Assembly (NCBI RefSeq): GCF_030813635.1
Contig: NZ_JAUSUM010000002.1
Coordinates: 992,001-1,056,000, forward strand
Source: Salibacterium salarium
GTDB taxonomy: Bacteria; Bacillota; Bacilli; Bacillales; Marinococcaceae
DNA length: 64,000 nt
Reading direction: 5' to 3'
Shown: positions 51,726 through 61,023 of the stretch, in pieces
Layout: each line of letters begins with the position of its first letter
Position numbering within the stretch: position 1 is the first letter of the stretch
Made by a program: the position numbers and the translations under genes
Notes under the pieces: model-generated
Seen by the model: the letters and a program-made list of their open reading frames with translations, nothing else
Told to the model about the DNA's origin: nothing
Databases searched by the model: none

Positions 51726-52760
51726 TTACTTTTTTGTATATTCATGAACAAATGCTGTTAGCCTTTTTAATGTTTCAGGATCAACTTCTGGAAAAACACC
51801 GTGACCCAAGTTAAAGATAAAACCATCTTTTTGCATTCCTTCATCAAGAATTGGCTTTACTTTCTCCTTGATGACATCCCATGGTGCTAACAGAACAGCG
51901 GGATCTAAATTACCTTGTAGTGCTTTATTTATCCCTAAATCTCTTGCTTCAGAAACAGAGAGTCTCCAATCAAGACCTATTACTTGTAGGGAAAGATCAT
52001 TCCATTCCTGCATAAGATGGCGGTTCCCTACACCGAACATAATTAAAGGAACCTTTTCTTCCTTTAGCTCATCCATGATTTTTTTCATGACAGGCTTAAC
52101 GTATAAACGATAGTCTACAGCGTTCAACGCTCCAACCCACGAGTCAAAAATCTGAACAGCTTGAGCCCCTGCTCTTATTTGTGCTTTGACATAACGTATT
52201 GTCATATCACCCAGCTTGTCCATTAATGCATGCCACGCTTGTGGTTGTGCATACATAAATGCTTTTGTGTTGTAGTAATTTTTGGACGGTCCTCCCTCAA
52301 TCATATAGCTTGCCAGAGTAAAAGGGGCACCGCTGAAACTTATTAATGGTACATGCAGCTGTTCTCTTAACAAACTTATAGTGTCTAAAACATAGGGCAC
52401 TTCTTCTTCCGGCTCAATCATCCCCAGCTTTTCTACATCGTCTATGTGTTTTATCGGATTATTAATCACCGGACCTACTCCGGGTTTTATATCCACCTCT
52501 ACTCCAAGAGAAGGCAACGGGGTCATAATATCTTTATATAAAATCGCTGCATCTGTATCGTATTGATCAACCGGTAATTTTGTTACATAAGCACATAATT
52601 CCGGTTGTCTTGTGATTTCAAATAAAGAATATTTTTCTTTTAGTCTGCGGTATTCAGGTTGTGACCTGCCCGCTTGTCTCATATACCAGACCGGAATATG
52701 ATCGACAGCTTCTCCGTTCGCTGCTCTTAAAAAATTATTATTAAGTAATTTTCCATCCAT
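51726..52760 (-). CDS. hemE: uroporphyrinogen decarboxylase HemE
   Basis: Converts uroporphyrinogen III to coproporphyrinogen III; 344 residues. The family signature [16 protein letters not shown] lies near residue 25 and [13 protein letters not shown] near the C terminus. The ATG at 52760 follows AAAGGAG; the in-frame codons upstream have no site. It is the first gene of hemE-hemH-hemY. Confidence 0.96.
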   Translation of the reverse strand: MDGKLLNNNFLRAANGEAVDHIPVWYMRQAGRSQPEYRRLKEKYSLFEITRQPELCAYVTKLPVDQYDTDAAILYKDIMTPLPSLGVEVDIKPGVGPVINNPIKHIDDVEKLGMIEPEEEVPYVLDTISLLREQLHVPLISFSGAPFTLASYMIEGGPSKNYYNTKAFMYAQPQAWHALMDKLGDMTIRYVKAQIRAGAQAVQIFDSWVGALNAVDYRLYVKPVMKKIMDELKEEKVPLIMFGVGNRHLMQEWNDLSLQVIGLDWRLSVSEARDLGINKALQGNLDPAVLLAPWDVIKEKVKPILDEGMQKDGFIFNLGHGVFPEVDPETLKRLTAFVHEYTKK

Positions 52761-52920
52761 CTCCAAACACTCCTTTATCCTATCCCACACCCAAAACTTC
52801 CTTCAGTCCATCGTTGTCTTTTCTTGTCGTTTCCATACCCTTTTTACCATACTCTAAGGCAAATGTCATGTACAGTACTCAAGACCAAAGTTCAAAAAAT
52901 AGATGAAAAAAGGATTTTCT

Positions 52921-53048
52921 AAAAGGCATTATCCAGTTGAACTACACTCGGGTTTCCTCGGGTAATGCTTTAGTTCATCGAGTGCAAAAAATACTATGGC
53001 TAAGAGTCTTCACTATACTTGGAAGACGAAAATATATCTTCCTTCGCC
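52921..53048. repeat. intergenic inverted repeats between hemE and pbpF
   Basis: This 356-base gap holds no gene. GGCATTATCC (52925-52934) pairs with GGGTAATGC (52960-52968); an alternative fold pairs GAACTA (52939-52944) with TAGTTC (52971-52976). A further hairpin GGAAGA/TCTTCC lies at 53021-53042. The ACTTGGAAGA and ATAT part resembles sequence at 58217-58250, which suggests a dispersed element. Confidence 0.4.
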
Positions 53049-53049
53049 T

Positions 53050-53085
53050 TAAAAAATAGAGCCATCCCGACTTTGGGACAGCCCC
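53050..53085 (-). terminator. terminator after pbpF (repeat-type)
   Basis: Minus-strand GGGGCTGTCCC...GGGATGGCTC stem followed by TATTTTTT. It shares the block AAGTCGGGAT-x-GCTCTATTTT with the apt terminator. Confidence 0.8.
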
Positions 53086-53116
53086 TTCAACTTAAACATT
53101 TTTTTGGTTGCAGTCG

Positions 53117-55267
53117 CTATCCCCCAAATATTGAACCAACTGATACGTCTGCCACATTGGAAGGCTCTCCTTCTTCTTGGGTTTGAGGATTATACGGCAC
53201 AACCATATATTCTTTCATATTAAATATATTAACACCTTCAATAGTGTAACTGCCTCCCTCTTCCACTTCAGCTATTTCATCACCTTCATCATCATTCACT
53301 TCATACACTCTATACATGACCCTTTCATCGTCCGCAGGGGTCCAATCGAGGTGAACGTTGAACAATCCTCCCCCTTTTAAACTTAGAGAAGCCGACAAGT
53401 CATTGACTTCCGTCATTTCTACGGGGGTTTCAAGATCTTGAACGTCTTCAGGTTTTTGGAACGCTGTTTGCGCTTGTGTATCGGCCGGCACTCGATTAAG
53501 GATTTCTTTAAACAATTTCGTTGGATAAGAGCTTCCTGCGTCTAAATACTGCTCAGACGTCGTTTTATCATAGCCCATCCATAAAGACCCGGTCCATTGC
53601 GGAGTAAAACCAGTAAACCAGGCGTCTCTAGTAGCTCCTTCCACTTCTAAAAAGGAAGTTGTTCCCGTTTTCCCCGCTAAAGAATAGTTAGTTGATCCGG
53701 CTGTGCCTGTCCCTTCTTGAACTACATTTTCAAGCAATCTTGTCATATACCATGCATTTTGCTCGCTCATTACTTTTGTCGTTTTTGGATCCGCTTCTCC
53801 AACAAGTTCTCCATTACGATCCGTTATGCTTGTAATAAAGTAAGGCTCTATCGTTTCCCCTTTATTAGAGAAAGCAGTATACGAACTTGCAATTTCAAGT
53901 GGAGTCAATCCTTCAGATAATCCCCCTAGCGCTACCGCTAAACCATTATCATCTATATCAAGTCCAGCTGATTCCATCCAATCTGATGTCGTTTCTGTAC
54001 CAAGTTGATCGTATAACCAAACAGCTGCTGTATTGGTGGATTCTTTCACAGCATCAACCATCGTTATTTCCCCTTGGTATTCACCACTGTAGTTTTTAGG
54101 CGTGTAACCATCATAATCTAATTTCTCATCTTTCAACATAGAGTATGGTTGGTACTGACCAGTCTCGAGTGCTGGAGCATATACAGCAAGGGGTTTCATC
54201 ACGGAACCAGGCTGTCTTTTTACGTTCACACGATTTAATCCTTGTCTTACATACTCCCTTCCTCCTTGAACAGCGGCAACACCGCCGCTGTTATGGTTCA
54301 TCATAAAAAATGCGGCTTCTGTTTCTTCTGCCTCTGAAGGAAAGGAAGAGGCATCCTGAAATAAATCAAATGATGCTTGTTGCATTTCTTTGTTCATCGG
54401 TACAACAATGTCATATCCACCTCTATAAATTTCTTCAGCCGATAGTTGATATTTTGATTCCGCTTCATCCAACACCATATCGATATAAGTATAAAAAGCA
54501 GGCGTTTCTTCGGATTGATGCAGTGATTCAGGTAATGTTTTCCCTTGAAATGAGACCGTTTCTTCAGCATTTATAAAACCTTGCTGTTCCATAAGTGCCA
54601 AAACTGTATTTCTTCTTTCTTTTGCTTGTTCAGCATCATCAACAGGGGAATAGTTGGACGGCGCTTTGGGGATACCTGCAAGCATCGCTGCTTCATCCTC
54701 CGTCAAATCTGCTGGCTGCTTTCCATAATACAGTTCAGCCGCTGATTTTATGCCATAAGCCCCATGCCCAAAATAAATTTGGTTCATATAAAATTCCAAT
54801 ATTTGATCTTTGCTGAATCTCCTTTCAAGCCCCATCGCAATCAATACTTCTTTCGTTTTACGGAGTAAGGTTTTGTCATTCGATAAAAATGCATTCTTGG
54901 CGAGCTGTTGTGTGATTGTGCTTCCGCCTTCCACTTTTGCACCTGCGAGAATATCACGATAAAGAGCTCGTGCTATTGCACGTGGGTCAATACCCTGGTG
55001 TTCATAAAAGCGTGTATCTTCAACCGCTATAAATGCTTGTTGTACATGGTCAGGAATATTTTCTATTTCAACCATATCTCGATCTTCTTTGTGTAATTGG
55101 GCAAGTTCTGCTCCGTTTTCATCATAAATAACGGTTGTTTCATTCATTACTAACTGTTTTTCGTCTATTGCTGCGGCACCTATAACGACAGATGACAGAT
55201 AAATCCCGGCACTTACTAGCATGAATACTAGCAATATAAGTCCCCAGATCACCCATTTATTTCTCAT
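53117..55267 (-). CDS. pbpF: class A penicillin-binding protein (PbpF-like)
   Basis: Bifunctional peptidoglycan synthase of 716 residues: N-terminal membrane anchor (WVIWGLILLVFMLVSAGIYL), GT51 glycosyltransferase (EDTRFYEHQGIDPRA and GGSTITQQLAKN), transpeptidase (SVMK, STN, KTGT boxes), and a C-terminal fibronectin type III-like region (LSASLSLKGGGLFNVHLDW). B. subtilis pbpF (PBP2c) has the same size and also neighbours the hem operon, and it acts in spore cortex or germ-cell wall synthesis. AAGGAG precedes the ATG. Confidence 0.9.
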   Translation of the reverse strand: MRNKWVIWGLILLVFMLVSAGIYLSSVVIGAAAIDEKQLVMNETTVIYDENGAELAQLHKEDRDMVEIENIPDHVQQAFIAVEDTRFYEHQGIDPRAIARALYRDILAGAKVEGGSTITQQLAKNAFLSNDKTLLRKTKEVLIAMGLERRFSKDQILEFYMNQIYFGHGAYGIKSAAELYYGKQPADLTEDEAAMLAGIPKAPSNYSPVDDAEQAKERRNTVLALMEQQGFINAEETVSFQGKTLPESLHQSEETPAFYTYIDMVLDEAESKYQLSAEEIYRGGYDIVVPMNKEMQQASFDLFQDASSFPSEAEETEAAFFMMNHNSGGVAAVQGGREYVRQGLNRVNVKRQPGSVMKPLAVYAPALETGQYQPYSMLKDEKLDYDGYTPKNYSGEYQGEITMVDAVKESTNTAAVWLYDQLGTETTSDWMESAGLDIDDNGLAVALGGLSEGLTPLEIASSYTAFSNKGETIEPYFITSITDRNGELVGEADPKTTKVMSEQNAWYMTRLLENVVQEGTGTAGSTNYSLAGKTGTTSFLEVEGATRDAWFTGFTPQWTGSLWMGYDKTTSEQYLDAGSSYPTKLFKEILNRVPADTQAQTAFQKPEDVQDLETPVEMTEVNDLSASLSLKGGGLFNVHLDWTPADDERVMYRVYEVNDDEGDEIAEVEEGGSYTIEGVNIFNMKEYMVVPYNPQTQEEGEPSNVADVSVGSIFGG

Positions 55268-55408
55268 GATATGCTGCTCCTTCTTGCTGCGCTTTTTCCA
55301 AGGCGCAAAAGCTATAAAACTTAGACTAATTTCTATTGTAAATGAAACAAACTTTTTGTGCTTATTTTTTCACAGCTTTTGATATTCTTTGTCATTTTTA
55401 AGAAATTA

Positions 55409-56038
55409 TTAGGTTGCTAAACCATGACGATGGGCATAAATTGCGATTTGCGTTCGATCATCGACACCTAATTTAGATAAAATATGACTCACATGTGTTT
55501 TTACCGTTTTTATACCAATAAATAATTCATTAGCAATCTCCTGATTTGTTTTTCCGTTACCTATAAGTGTTACAACATCGAGCTCACGATCTGTTAATGT
55601 TTCGTGTAACGATTGTTCTGTACCTCTCATCCGTTGCATCATTTTCTTAGTCACCGCGGCTTCAACCATCGATTCCCCTTTAACCGCTGCACGTATTGCT
55701 TGAGCAATCGTTTGGGCTTTTGACGTTTTTAATAAATAACTAAATGCCCCGGCTTCAATGGCAGGGTAGACTTGTTCATCATCATAAAAACTCGTAAGTA
55801 CTATTACTTTGATTTGCGGATATTGTGAATTGATTTTTTCGGTCGTCTCTACACCATCCATTTTCTCCATAATCAAGTCCATTAAGACTACATCAGGTTG
55901 ATGCTTTTTTATGAGTTCAAGCCCACTTTCTCCATTATCTGCTTCCCCAACTACTTCGATATCTGTTTCCGTAGAAAGATAAGCTGACATTCCAATCCGC
56001 ACCATTACATGATCATCTATTAGTAATACGTTAATCAC
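55409..56038 (-). CDS. liaR: LiaR-like response regulator
   Basis: NarL/LuxR-type regulator of 209 residues. The receiver phospho-acceptor Asp lies in VVLMDLIMEKMDG near residue 54, and the C-terminal HTH contains GKTNQEIANELFIGIKTVKTHVSHIL. GTG start at 56038 with AGGAGG upstream. It overlaps liaS by eight bases. In B. subtilis LiaR responds to lipid II-cycle antibiotics and envelope stress. Confidence 0.92.
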   Translation of the reverse strand: MINVLLIDDHVMVRIGMSAYLSTETDIEVVGEADNGESGLELIKKHQPDVVLMDLIMEKMDGVETTEKINSQYPQIKVIVLTSFYDDEQVYPAIEAGAFSYLLKTSKAQTIAQAIRAAVKGESMVEAAVTKKMMQRMRGTEQSLHETLTDRELDVVTLIGNGKTNQEIANELFIGIKTVKTHVSHILSKLGVDDRTQIAIYAHRHGLAT

Positions 56039-57098
56039 GGCCGTGTTCCTCCTCATTTGACACTAACACATTAACCTTCACATCAATTTGTGTTCCTTTA
56101 CCCGGATAAGACAAAATATGAATAACGCCACCGAGTTCATTCACCCTCTCCTTCATCATTGATAATCCATAAGAAGAATGTTTTTGGTTATTATCTAAGT
56201 GAAATCCTATCCCATCATCTATTACTTTCATTCGCAGCTGACCGTTGTACCATTTTAATTGAAAATCGATATTTCCCGCTTCAGCATGGCGAATGACATT
56301 AGATAAGGCTTCTTGGGCTATGCGGAATAAATGATTCTCCATCCCTTTCCCTAATGCTTCTACTCTTTGAATATCAAAATTTATTTTCACATTTGTTTTT
56401 TCAGAGAGTTCTGCTATTAAATCACTCAATCCTTCTTGTAAACCTTTTCCTTCCAAGCTCACAGGGCGCAAATGCATAAGTAAAGCCCGCATCTCCCCTT
56501 GTGCGTTCACCGCCATTTTTTCAATCAATGCCGCTTGCTCCATAGACTTCTCACAGTCGATGTTCATTGTTTTTTGAAGAGCGGCAGTTGTCATAGATAT
56601 AGCAAATAATTGCTGACTAACTGCGTCATGTAACTCTCTGGCAAGCCGCTGCCTCTCATCTGCAACAGCGTCTCTTTTAATAGATGCCTGATATTCTGCC
56701 CTTTCATCAGAAAGCTTTTGCATAGAAGCTGCCTGCTCCTGTAATCTATTAGCAACGGCGTTTAAATGGGTGCTCATCACCCCTAATTCATCTTCTCCTT
56801 CGAGTGTCGCACGCTTCGAAAATTCTCCTTTTTCTAGCGCCATCGTAGAAGCAATGAGATGGTTCATCCGTATTTTTTGTCTTCTTCCTGTACGCCAACC
56901 AATGAATACTGCCAAAGTCAGGGATAGAAAGGCCCACAAAAGAAGAACAGGGATTTGAAACCAGGTTTCAAAAGAAAGCAGAAGCATCATATCTTCTACA
57001 CTCGATAATAATATAAGAAACAATAAAAATACGCTTAAAACAGCAATCCCTAAAGAATGGCGAATATAATCCCATTGAATATTAACCATCTTTTTCAT
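56031..57098 (-). CDS. liaS: LiaS-like sensor histidine kinase
   Basis: Intramembrane-sensing kinase of 355 residues: two N-terminal membrane helices with a very short outer loop, HAMP, HisKA_3 dimerisation segment with the His in RQRLARELHDAVSQQ, and the HATPase part ending YGLSMMKERVNELGG. I use the ATG at 57098 rather than the adjacent GTG because its spacing from GAGG is better. It overlaps the liaF stop by one base. Confidence 0.92.
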   Translation of the reverse strand: MKKMVNIQWDYIRHSLGIAVLSVFLLFLILLSSVEDMMLLLSFETWFQIPVLLLWAFLSLTLAVFIGWRTGRRQKIRMNHLIASTMALEKGEFSKRATLEGEDELGVMSTHLNAVANRLQEQAASMQKLSDERAEYQASIKRDAVADERQRLARELHDAVSQQLFAISMTTAALQKTMNIDCEKSMEQAALIEKMAVNAQGEMRALLMHLRPVSLEGKGLQEGLSDLIAELSEKTNVKINFDIQRVEALGKGMENHLFRIAQEALSNVIRHAEAGNIDFQLKWYNGQLRMKVIDDGIGFHLDNNQKHSSYGLSMMKERVNELGGVIHILSYPGKGTQIDVKVNVLVSNEEEHGRD

Positions 57099-57985
57099 CA
57101 CACGTACCTCACATCTATATCTCCAAGGATGACGGAAATGATAATTTTTACTTTTCGATTTGATTCTTTATAGTTTTCTGTTTGTACCACAGCTTGTTTG
57201 TTTATGCCTTCTTCCCGGTGTTTGAACACGTTTATATCTCCCAAGGATGCACTCGCCTGGATGGATATATTAAGATCACTTGGAATATATAAATCAACAT
57301 CACCAATTCCACCGTGCAAAACAACAACCGTTTCTCCTTCATCAACGATAGCCTTTGAAAAATCAATGGCAATGTCACCAATACCATATTTAAGATTCAT
57401 ATCCTGCAAAGCAAACGTTCGTTTCATCAGTTTGAAATCTCCGATGAATATATTTTTTTGAGATGGAGTAACAATCGGTTCATTTCTTATTGTTGCATCT
57501 GGTTGTGATGAATGTCCAAAAGAGGATCGGTTGGATACAACGGCTTCTGTTATATGTTCATCCGGTAACTCGTCTTTTTCAACCTTTTTTTGGTGTAAGT
57601 GTGGTGTTTGGTCAACTGTATCTTTTTTTATATCGTTATGTTCTTGAGTTTGGGGCGGCAGATCTTTATCTATATCAATTTCCTCGGAAAAATCTTGTCC
57701 TTTTAACAATTTAATACCGAAATATAACAAGACTACCGCAATAATAAAGCCGCCTAAATCAATATTTAGAATAGTATCCCCCAATGAAATGACACAGAAC
57801 GACAGAAATAATAAAGATAACCACTTATTTTTGTTTTTATAAAAGTGGTACGATATAGACGCTGCAATAATCGGCCAAATATAAGAGCCTACGTCGATAC
57901 GTATACCCAACTGACTAAATAATAGATTCAATCCAACCATAATAATAATAAAACCTAACACAAGATTACCAGAGCTTTTCATCAT
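57098..57985 (-). CDS. liaF: LiaF-like inhibitor of the Lia system
   Basis: Membrane protein of 295 residues with four N-terminal helices, a hydrophilic linker (about 105-175) and a C-terminal beta-helical domain (FIGDFKLMKRTFALQDMN, GIGDIAIDFSKA). In B. subtilis LiaF keeps LiaS in the phosphatase state. The first gene of liaF-liaS-liaR; no liaI or liaH homologue is visible in the window. AAAGGTC lies upstream of tandem ATG codons. Confidence 0.88.
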   Translation of the reverse strand: MMKSSGNLVLGFIIIMVGLNLLFSQLGIRIDVGSYIWPIIAASISYHFYKNKNKWLSLLFLSFCVISLGDTILNIDLGGFIIAVVLLYFGIKLLKGQDFSEEIDIDKDLPPQTQEHNDIKKDTVDQTPHLHQKKVEKDELPDEHITEAVVSNRSSFGHSSQPDATIRNEPIVTPSQKNIFIGDFKLMKRTFALQDMNLKYGIGDIAIDFSKAIVDEGETVVVLHGGIGDVDLYIPSDLNISIQASASLGDINVFKHREEGINKQAVVQTENYKESNRKVKIIISVILGDIDVRYV

Positions 57986-58090
57986 TCACACGACCTTTAA
58001 TCTTTTATTGAAACATCAATTATTTTATTGATTCGTTTATTTAGTGTAATATGAAAATAAAAAAGATGCGACCAGCTAAAGGTTAATGTT

Positions 58091-58112
58091 GACTCCGTCT
58101 CAAGTTGGAGTC
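58091..58112. promoter_or_regulatory. inverted repeat upstream of liaF (candidate operator)
   Basis: Perfect GACTCC-N10-GGAGTC, 106-127 bases upstream of liaF. It has no T run. The half-site ACTCCG resembles sequence in the B. subtilis liaI promoter region as I remember it; LiaR binding is only an inference. Confidence 0.4.
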
Positions 58113-58150
58113 TTGATTTCACAATTTCTTCATATTTATAAGCTATCATA

Positions 58151-58256
58151 AGAAAAGCGTAAGCGCCTTGGGAATCTGCGATCTGGCAAAAAAACGTAAT
58201 CTGAGCGCTTGTGCTAAACTTGGAAGATATATTATATATACTTCTCTTCCTATCTT
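58151..58256. repeat. degenerate dispersed intergenic repeat
   Basis: AAAGCGTAAGCGCC (58154-58167) faces GAGCGCTTGTGCT (58203-58215), pairing ten positions around one mismatch, then ACTTGGAAGATATAT. The GAAAAGCG-AAGCGCC...GCGCTT-TGCT...TGGAAGA pattern resembles intergenic repeats common in Bacillaceae. The 314-base gap between liaF and ccdA otherwise holds only the operator-like repeat and the ccdA ribosome site. Confidence 0.45.
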
Positions 58257-58299
58257 ATAAAAAAAGGTACATAACGCAATAAAAACAGGAGGTTCCTCC

Positions 58300-59016
58300 A
58301 TGAATGAAATAAGCATTTGGCTTGCCTTTGGAGCAGGTATTGTTTCGTTTTTAACACCTTGTATTTTCCCGCTTGTTCCGGCTTACTTAGCACAGCTTAC
58401 TGGAACAACAGTTGAAAATAATCAAATTCAAGTAGAACGACGAATCATCTTATCAAGAAGTTTAGGTTTCATTCTCGGGTTTACGATTGTCTTTTTACTT
58501 CTTGGAGCGTCATCAACATTTTTAGGTGAATTGTTTTTTTCGAATAGTCAATTGATTGAACAACTCGGTGGGATTATTATCGTTTTATTTGGTCTGCAAA
58601 TGACTGGCATCATTTCTATAAAGGCTTTGTTGACCGACAAAAAAGTACATCGAAATCCCAAAAAATCAACCAGCTTTGCCGGCTCCGTTCTGTTTGGATT
58701 GTTGTTTGCTGCTGGCTGGTCCCCGTGTATTGGGTTAGTACTTGGTTCGATACTAGCACTTGCAAGCGGGAGTGGAACAATGCTTTCAGGCATGTTCATG
58801 TTATTTATTTATTCGATGGGATTAGGTTTACCATTCTTGCTCGTCGGGCTAATTTATTCGAAATCCTTGAATAAACTAAAACGATTAAATAAATGGATGC
58901 CGCGTATTCAAAAAATAAGCGGAGGTATTATGATTATCCTCGGCATCATGCTATTCACTGGATATTTCCAAATGTTGTCTAGTTATTTACCGAGCTTGGT
59001 TCCATTTGGGTTATAA
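58300..59016 (+). CDS. ccdA: cytochrome c biogenesis protein CcdA
   Basis: Polytopic thiol-electron carrier of 238 residues with about six helices. The two redox cysteines are in SFLTPCIFPLVPAYL (TM1) and AAGWSPCIGLVLGS (TM4). It passes reducing power from thioredoxin to extracytoplasmic partners for cytochrome c maturation and, in Bacillus, spore synthesis. AGGAGG before the ATG is part of the palindrome GGAGGTTCCTCC. The M20 amidohydrolase gene follows after 24 bases. Confidence 0.92.
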   Translation: MNEISIWLAFGAGIVSFLTPCIFPLVPAYLAQLTGTTVENNQIQVERRIILSRSLGFILGFTIVFLLLGASSTFLGELFFSNSQLIEQLGGIIIVLFGLQMTGIISIKALLTDKKVHRNPKKSTSFAGSVLFGLLFAAGWSPCIGLVLGSILALASGSGTMLSGMFMLFIYSMGLGLPFLLVGLIYSKSLNKLKRLNKWMPRIQKISGGIMIILGIMLFTGYFQMLSSYLPSLVPFGL

Positions 59017-59040
59017 TATTCAATAACATTGGAGGGGAAC

Positions 59041-60240
59041 ATGTTGGAACATAGATTGTTTGAACTGTTAGATGCTGCATATAATGAAATGGTTGATATA
59101 CGGAGGTACCTGCATCAATATCCCGAGCTTTCCTTCGAGGAAAAAGAAACCCCTGCCTATATCGCTTCCTATCACAAAAAGCTTGGGCATGAAGTGAAAA
59201 CAAATGTCGGAAACCGTGGTATTACCGCTCGCCTAAAAGGAGGAAAACCCGGTCCTGTTGTCGCATTACGTGCTGATTTTGACGCTCTTCCAATCCAGGA
59301 AGAGACAGGGCTCCCTTTTCAATCAAAAAAAGATGGCATCATGCATGCTTGTGGTCACGACGGACATACAGCCACTCTGCTCGTATTGGCCAAAGCACTA
59401 AACAACATTCAAGCTGATATAAACGGAACAATCGTTTTTATTCATCAACATGCGGAGGAATATGCGCCCGGAGGTGCTATTGAAATGATTCAGGATGGGT
59501 GTCTAGATGATGTTGATGTTATATTCGGCACTCACTTATGGGCGACCGTTCCGTATGGTGTGATGCAATATAAAGACGGTGCAATGATGGCGGCTGCGGA
59601 CCGATTTGAAATAAATATAATCGGAAAAGGTGGACACGGGGCGACACCTCATCTTACAAAAGATGCAATTGTCATTGGTTCTCAGCTTGTCACAACGATT
59701 CAACAACTTGTAAGCAGACGAATAGATCCCCAAGAATCAGCAGTGGTGTCGATTGGTTCGTTTGAAGCGGCTAATGCCTTCAATGTGATTGCAGATCAGG
59801 CTAAACTTATCGGAACCGTCCGAACCTTTAATAACGATGTAAGAGATTTAATAGAAGAAGAGCTTGAACGCATTACAAGAACAACTTGTGAAGGTGCGAA
59901 TGCAGACGCCGATTTTCATTTCAGTAAAGGATATCCGCCTGTAGTCAATCATAAAAAAGAAGCGGAGTACCTTGCTACATGTGCATCATCTGTCCCAGGC
60001 ATCCAAAAAACCGAATATATGAAACCGCAGATGACCGGAGAGGATTTTTCGTATTATTTACAACATGTGAAAGGTTCTTTTTTCTTCACTGGCGCTCAAC
60101 CCCCCAACACAGAAGAGACTTATCCCCATCATCATCCTAAATTCGATATCGACGAACGAGCTATGCTCTTAGCAGCAAAAATCATGGGAAAAGCCGTGTT
60201 AGACTACAAAGACGAAAGCAAACGCTCGGACCAAAAGTAG
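59041..60240 (+). CDS. yhaA: M20 family amidohydrolase (YhaA-like)
   Basis: Metal-dependent peptidase/aminoacylase of 399 residues in the IAL/hippurate hydrolase branch. Metal-site motifs are MHACGHDGHTA, HQHAEE and GTHLWA; MTGEDFSYYL and HHHPKFDID lie near the C terminus, with the dimerisation domain around GKGGHGATPHL. The substrate is probably an N-acyl amino acid but is not fixed by sequence. The ATG at 59041 follows GGAGGGG. The B. subtilis homologue yhaA lies next to ecsABC, as here. Confidence 0.88.
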   Translation: MLEHRLFELLDAAYNEMVDIRRYLHQYPELSFEEKETPAYIASYHKKLGHEVKTNVGNRGITARLKGGKPGPVVALRADFDALPIQEETGLPFQSKKDGIMHACGHDGHTATLLVLAKALNNIQADINGTIVFIHQHAEEYAPGGAIEMIQDGCLDDVDVIFGTHLWATVPYGVMQYKDGAMMAAADRFEINIIGKGGHGATPHLTKDAIVIGSQLVTTIQQLVSRRIDPQESAVVSIGSFEAANAFNVIADQAKLIGTVRTFNNDVRDLIEEELERITRTTCEGANADADFHFSKGYPPVVNHKKEAEYLATCASSVPGIQKTEYMKPQMTGEDFSYYLQHVKGSFFFTGAQPPNTEETYPHHHPKFDIDERAMLLAAKIMGKAVLDYKDESKRSDQK

Positions 60241-60254
60241 GTTCGAGCGTTTTT
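60220..60254 (+). terminator. terminator after yhaA
   Basis: AAACGCTCG (60220-60228) pairs with CGAGCGTTT (60244-60252) followed by TT; it overlaps the stop codon. It may also help end the converging ecsC transcript. Confidence 0.75.
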
Positions 60255-60259
60255 AAGTA

Positions 60260-61003
60260 TCATATATTCTTTTCTTCCATGAGCCACTTCCATCTATAAC
60301 CTTGTTTAGCTGTCTCCCCAAGATGTCCAAGTAAATGGTAATTAGCTGCAGCCCCTACAATGGCTCCCACTCCCGGTACTAATTGAAGCATTTTCACTAA
60401 GTCAATATGGTCTCTGTATTCTTGTTGAAAAGAACTCCAGTCCATTTCTTTGGCCACCGATATATCTTTTGGTTTATCTTCAATATATTCTTCCCAGTTT
60501 TCTAACCTCAACGCAGTCTCCGCCCTTTTCTCTGGACTTGAAAAGGCAGCCTGAAATATATGAAGCAAGTATAACCTGTTTCGAAAATCACTAACATCCA
60601 TACCATAGATAGTTGCCGCCGAGAACAGAAATCTCATCTTAAAACCAAGCAACAACGGAAAGTCAGCAGCCCCTAAAAATATACCGCCGGCACCAGTTCC
60701 TGCTCCCTCCGCAGCTGCACCTTTTTGAAAAACCGGGATTAGTTCATCAAGTTTATCGTCCGCTTCTTGTAGATAAAGGGCCGTTTCATGTTTACCATGA
60801 GGCAAATAGTCAGAACCGTTTATCACCCCTTCTACCATTTGTTTCACCGCCTGCCCCAAGGCTTGTTGGAATTTTTGCGGAATGAATTTATTTATTCTTG
60901 TTTGCACGTTTTTCGTCAGATTTTGAGGCATCGTAGCAGGTTTTTTCATTTTACGCAGCCAAACATCAACGTCCTCACGTACCGCTTGTTCATAATTATT
61001 CAC
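60260..61003 (-). CDS. ecsC: EcsC family protein
   Basis: Protein of 247 residues with the EcsC domain. Glycine/alanine-rich hydrophobic segments AAAEGAGTGAGGIFLGAADF and LVPGVGAIVGAAANYHLLG flank an amphipathic middle. Its role beside the EcsAB transporter is not known. Start is GTG at 61003, preceded by a purine-rich GGAAGGGGAAGGGAA site. It lies 20 bases after ecsB. Confidence 0.88.
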   Translation of the reverse strand: MNNYEQAVREDVDVWLRKMKKPATMPQNLTKNVQTRINKFIPQKFQQALGQAVKQMVEGVINGSDYLPHGKHETALYLQEADDKLDELIPVFQKGAAAEGAGTGAGGIFLGAADFPLLLGFKMRFLFSAATIYGMDVSDFRNRLYLLHIFQAAFSSPEKRAETALRLENWEEYIEDKPKDISVAKEMDWSSFQQEYRDHIDLVKMLQLVPGVGAIVGAAANYHLLGHLGETAKQGYRWKWLMEEKNI

Positions 61004-61023
61004 GCCATTCCCTTCCCCTTCCT

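Noticed and set aside
52921-52976. Hairpin upstream of pbpF/hemE as an attenuator
   Set aside because: Pairings are imperfect and alternative, no leader peptide or T-box motif is present, and it is closer to the end of pbpF than to the start of hemE.
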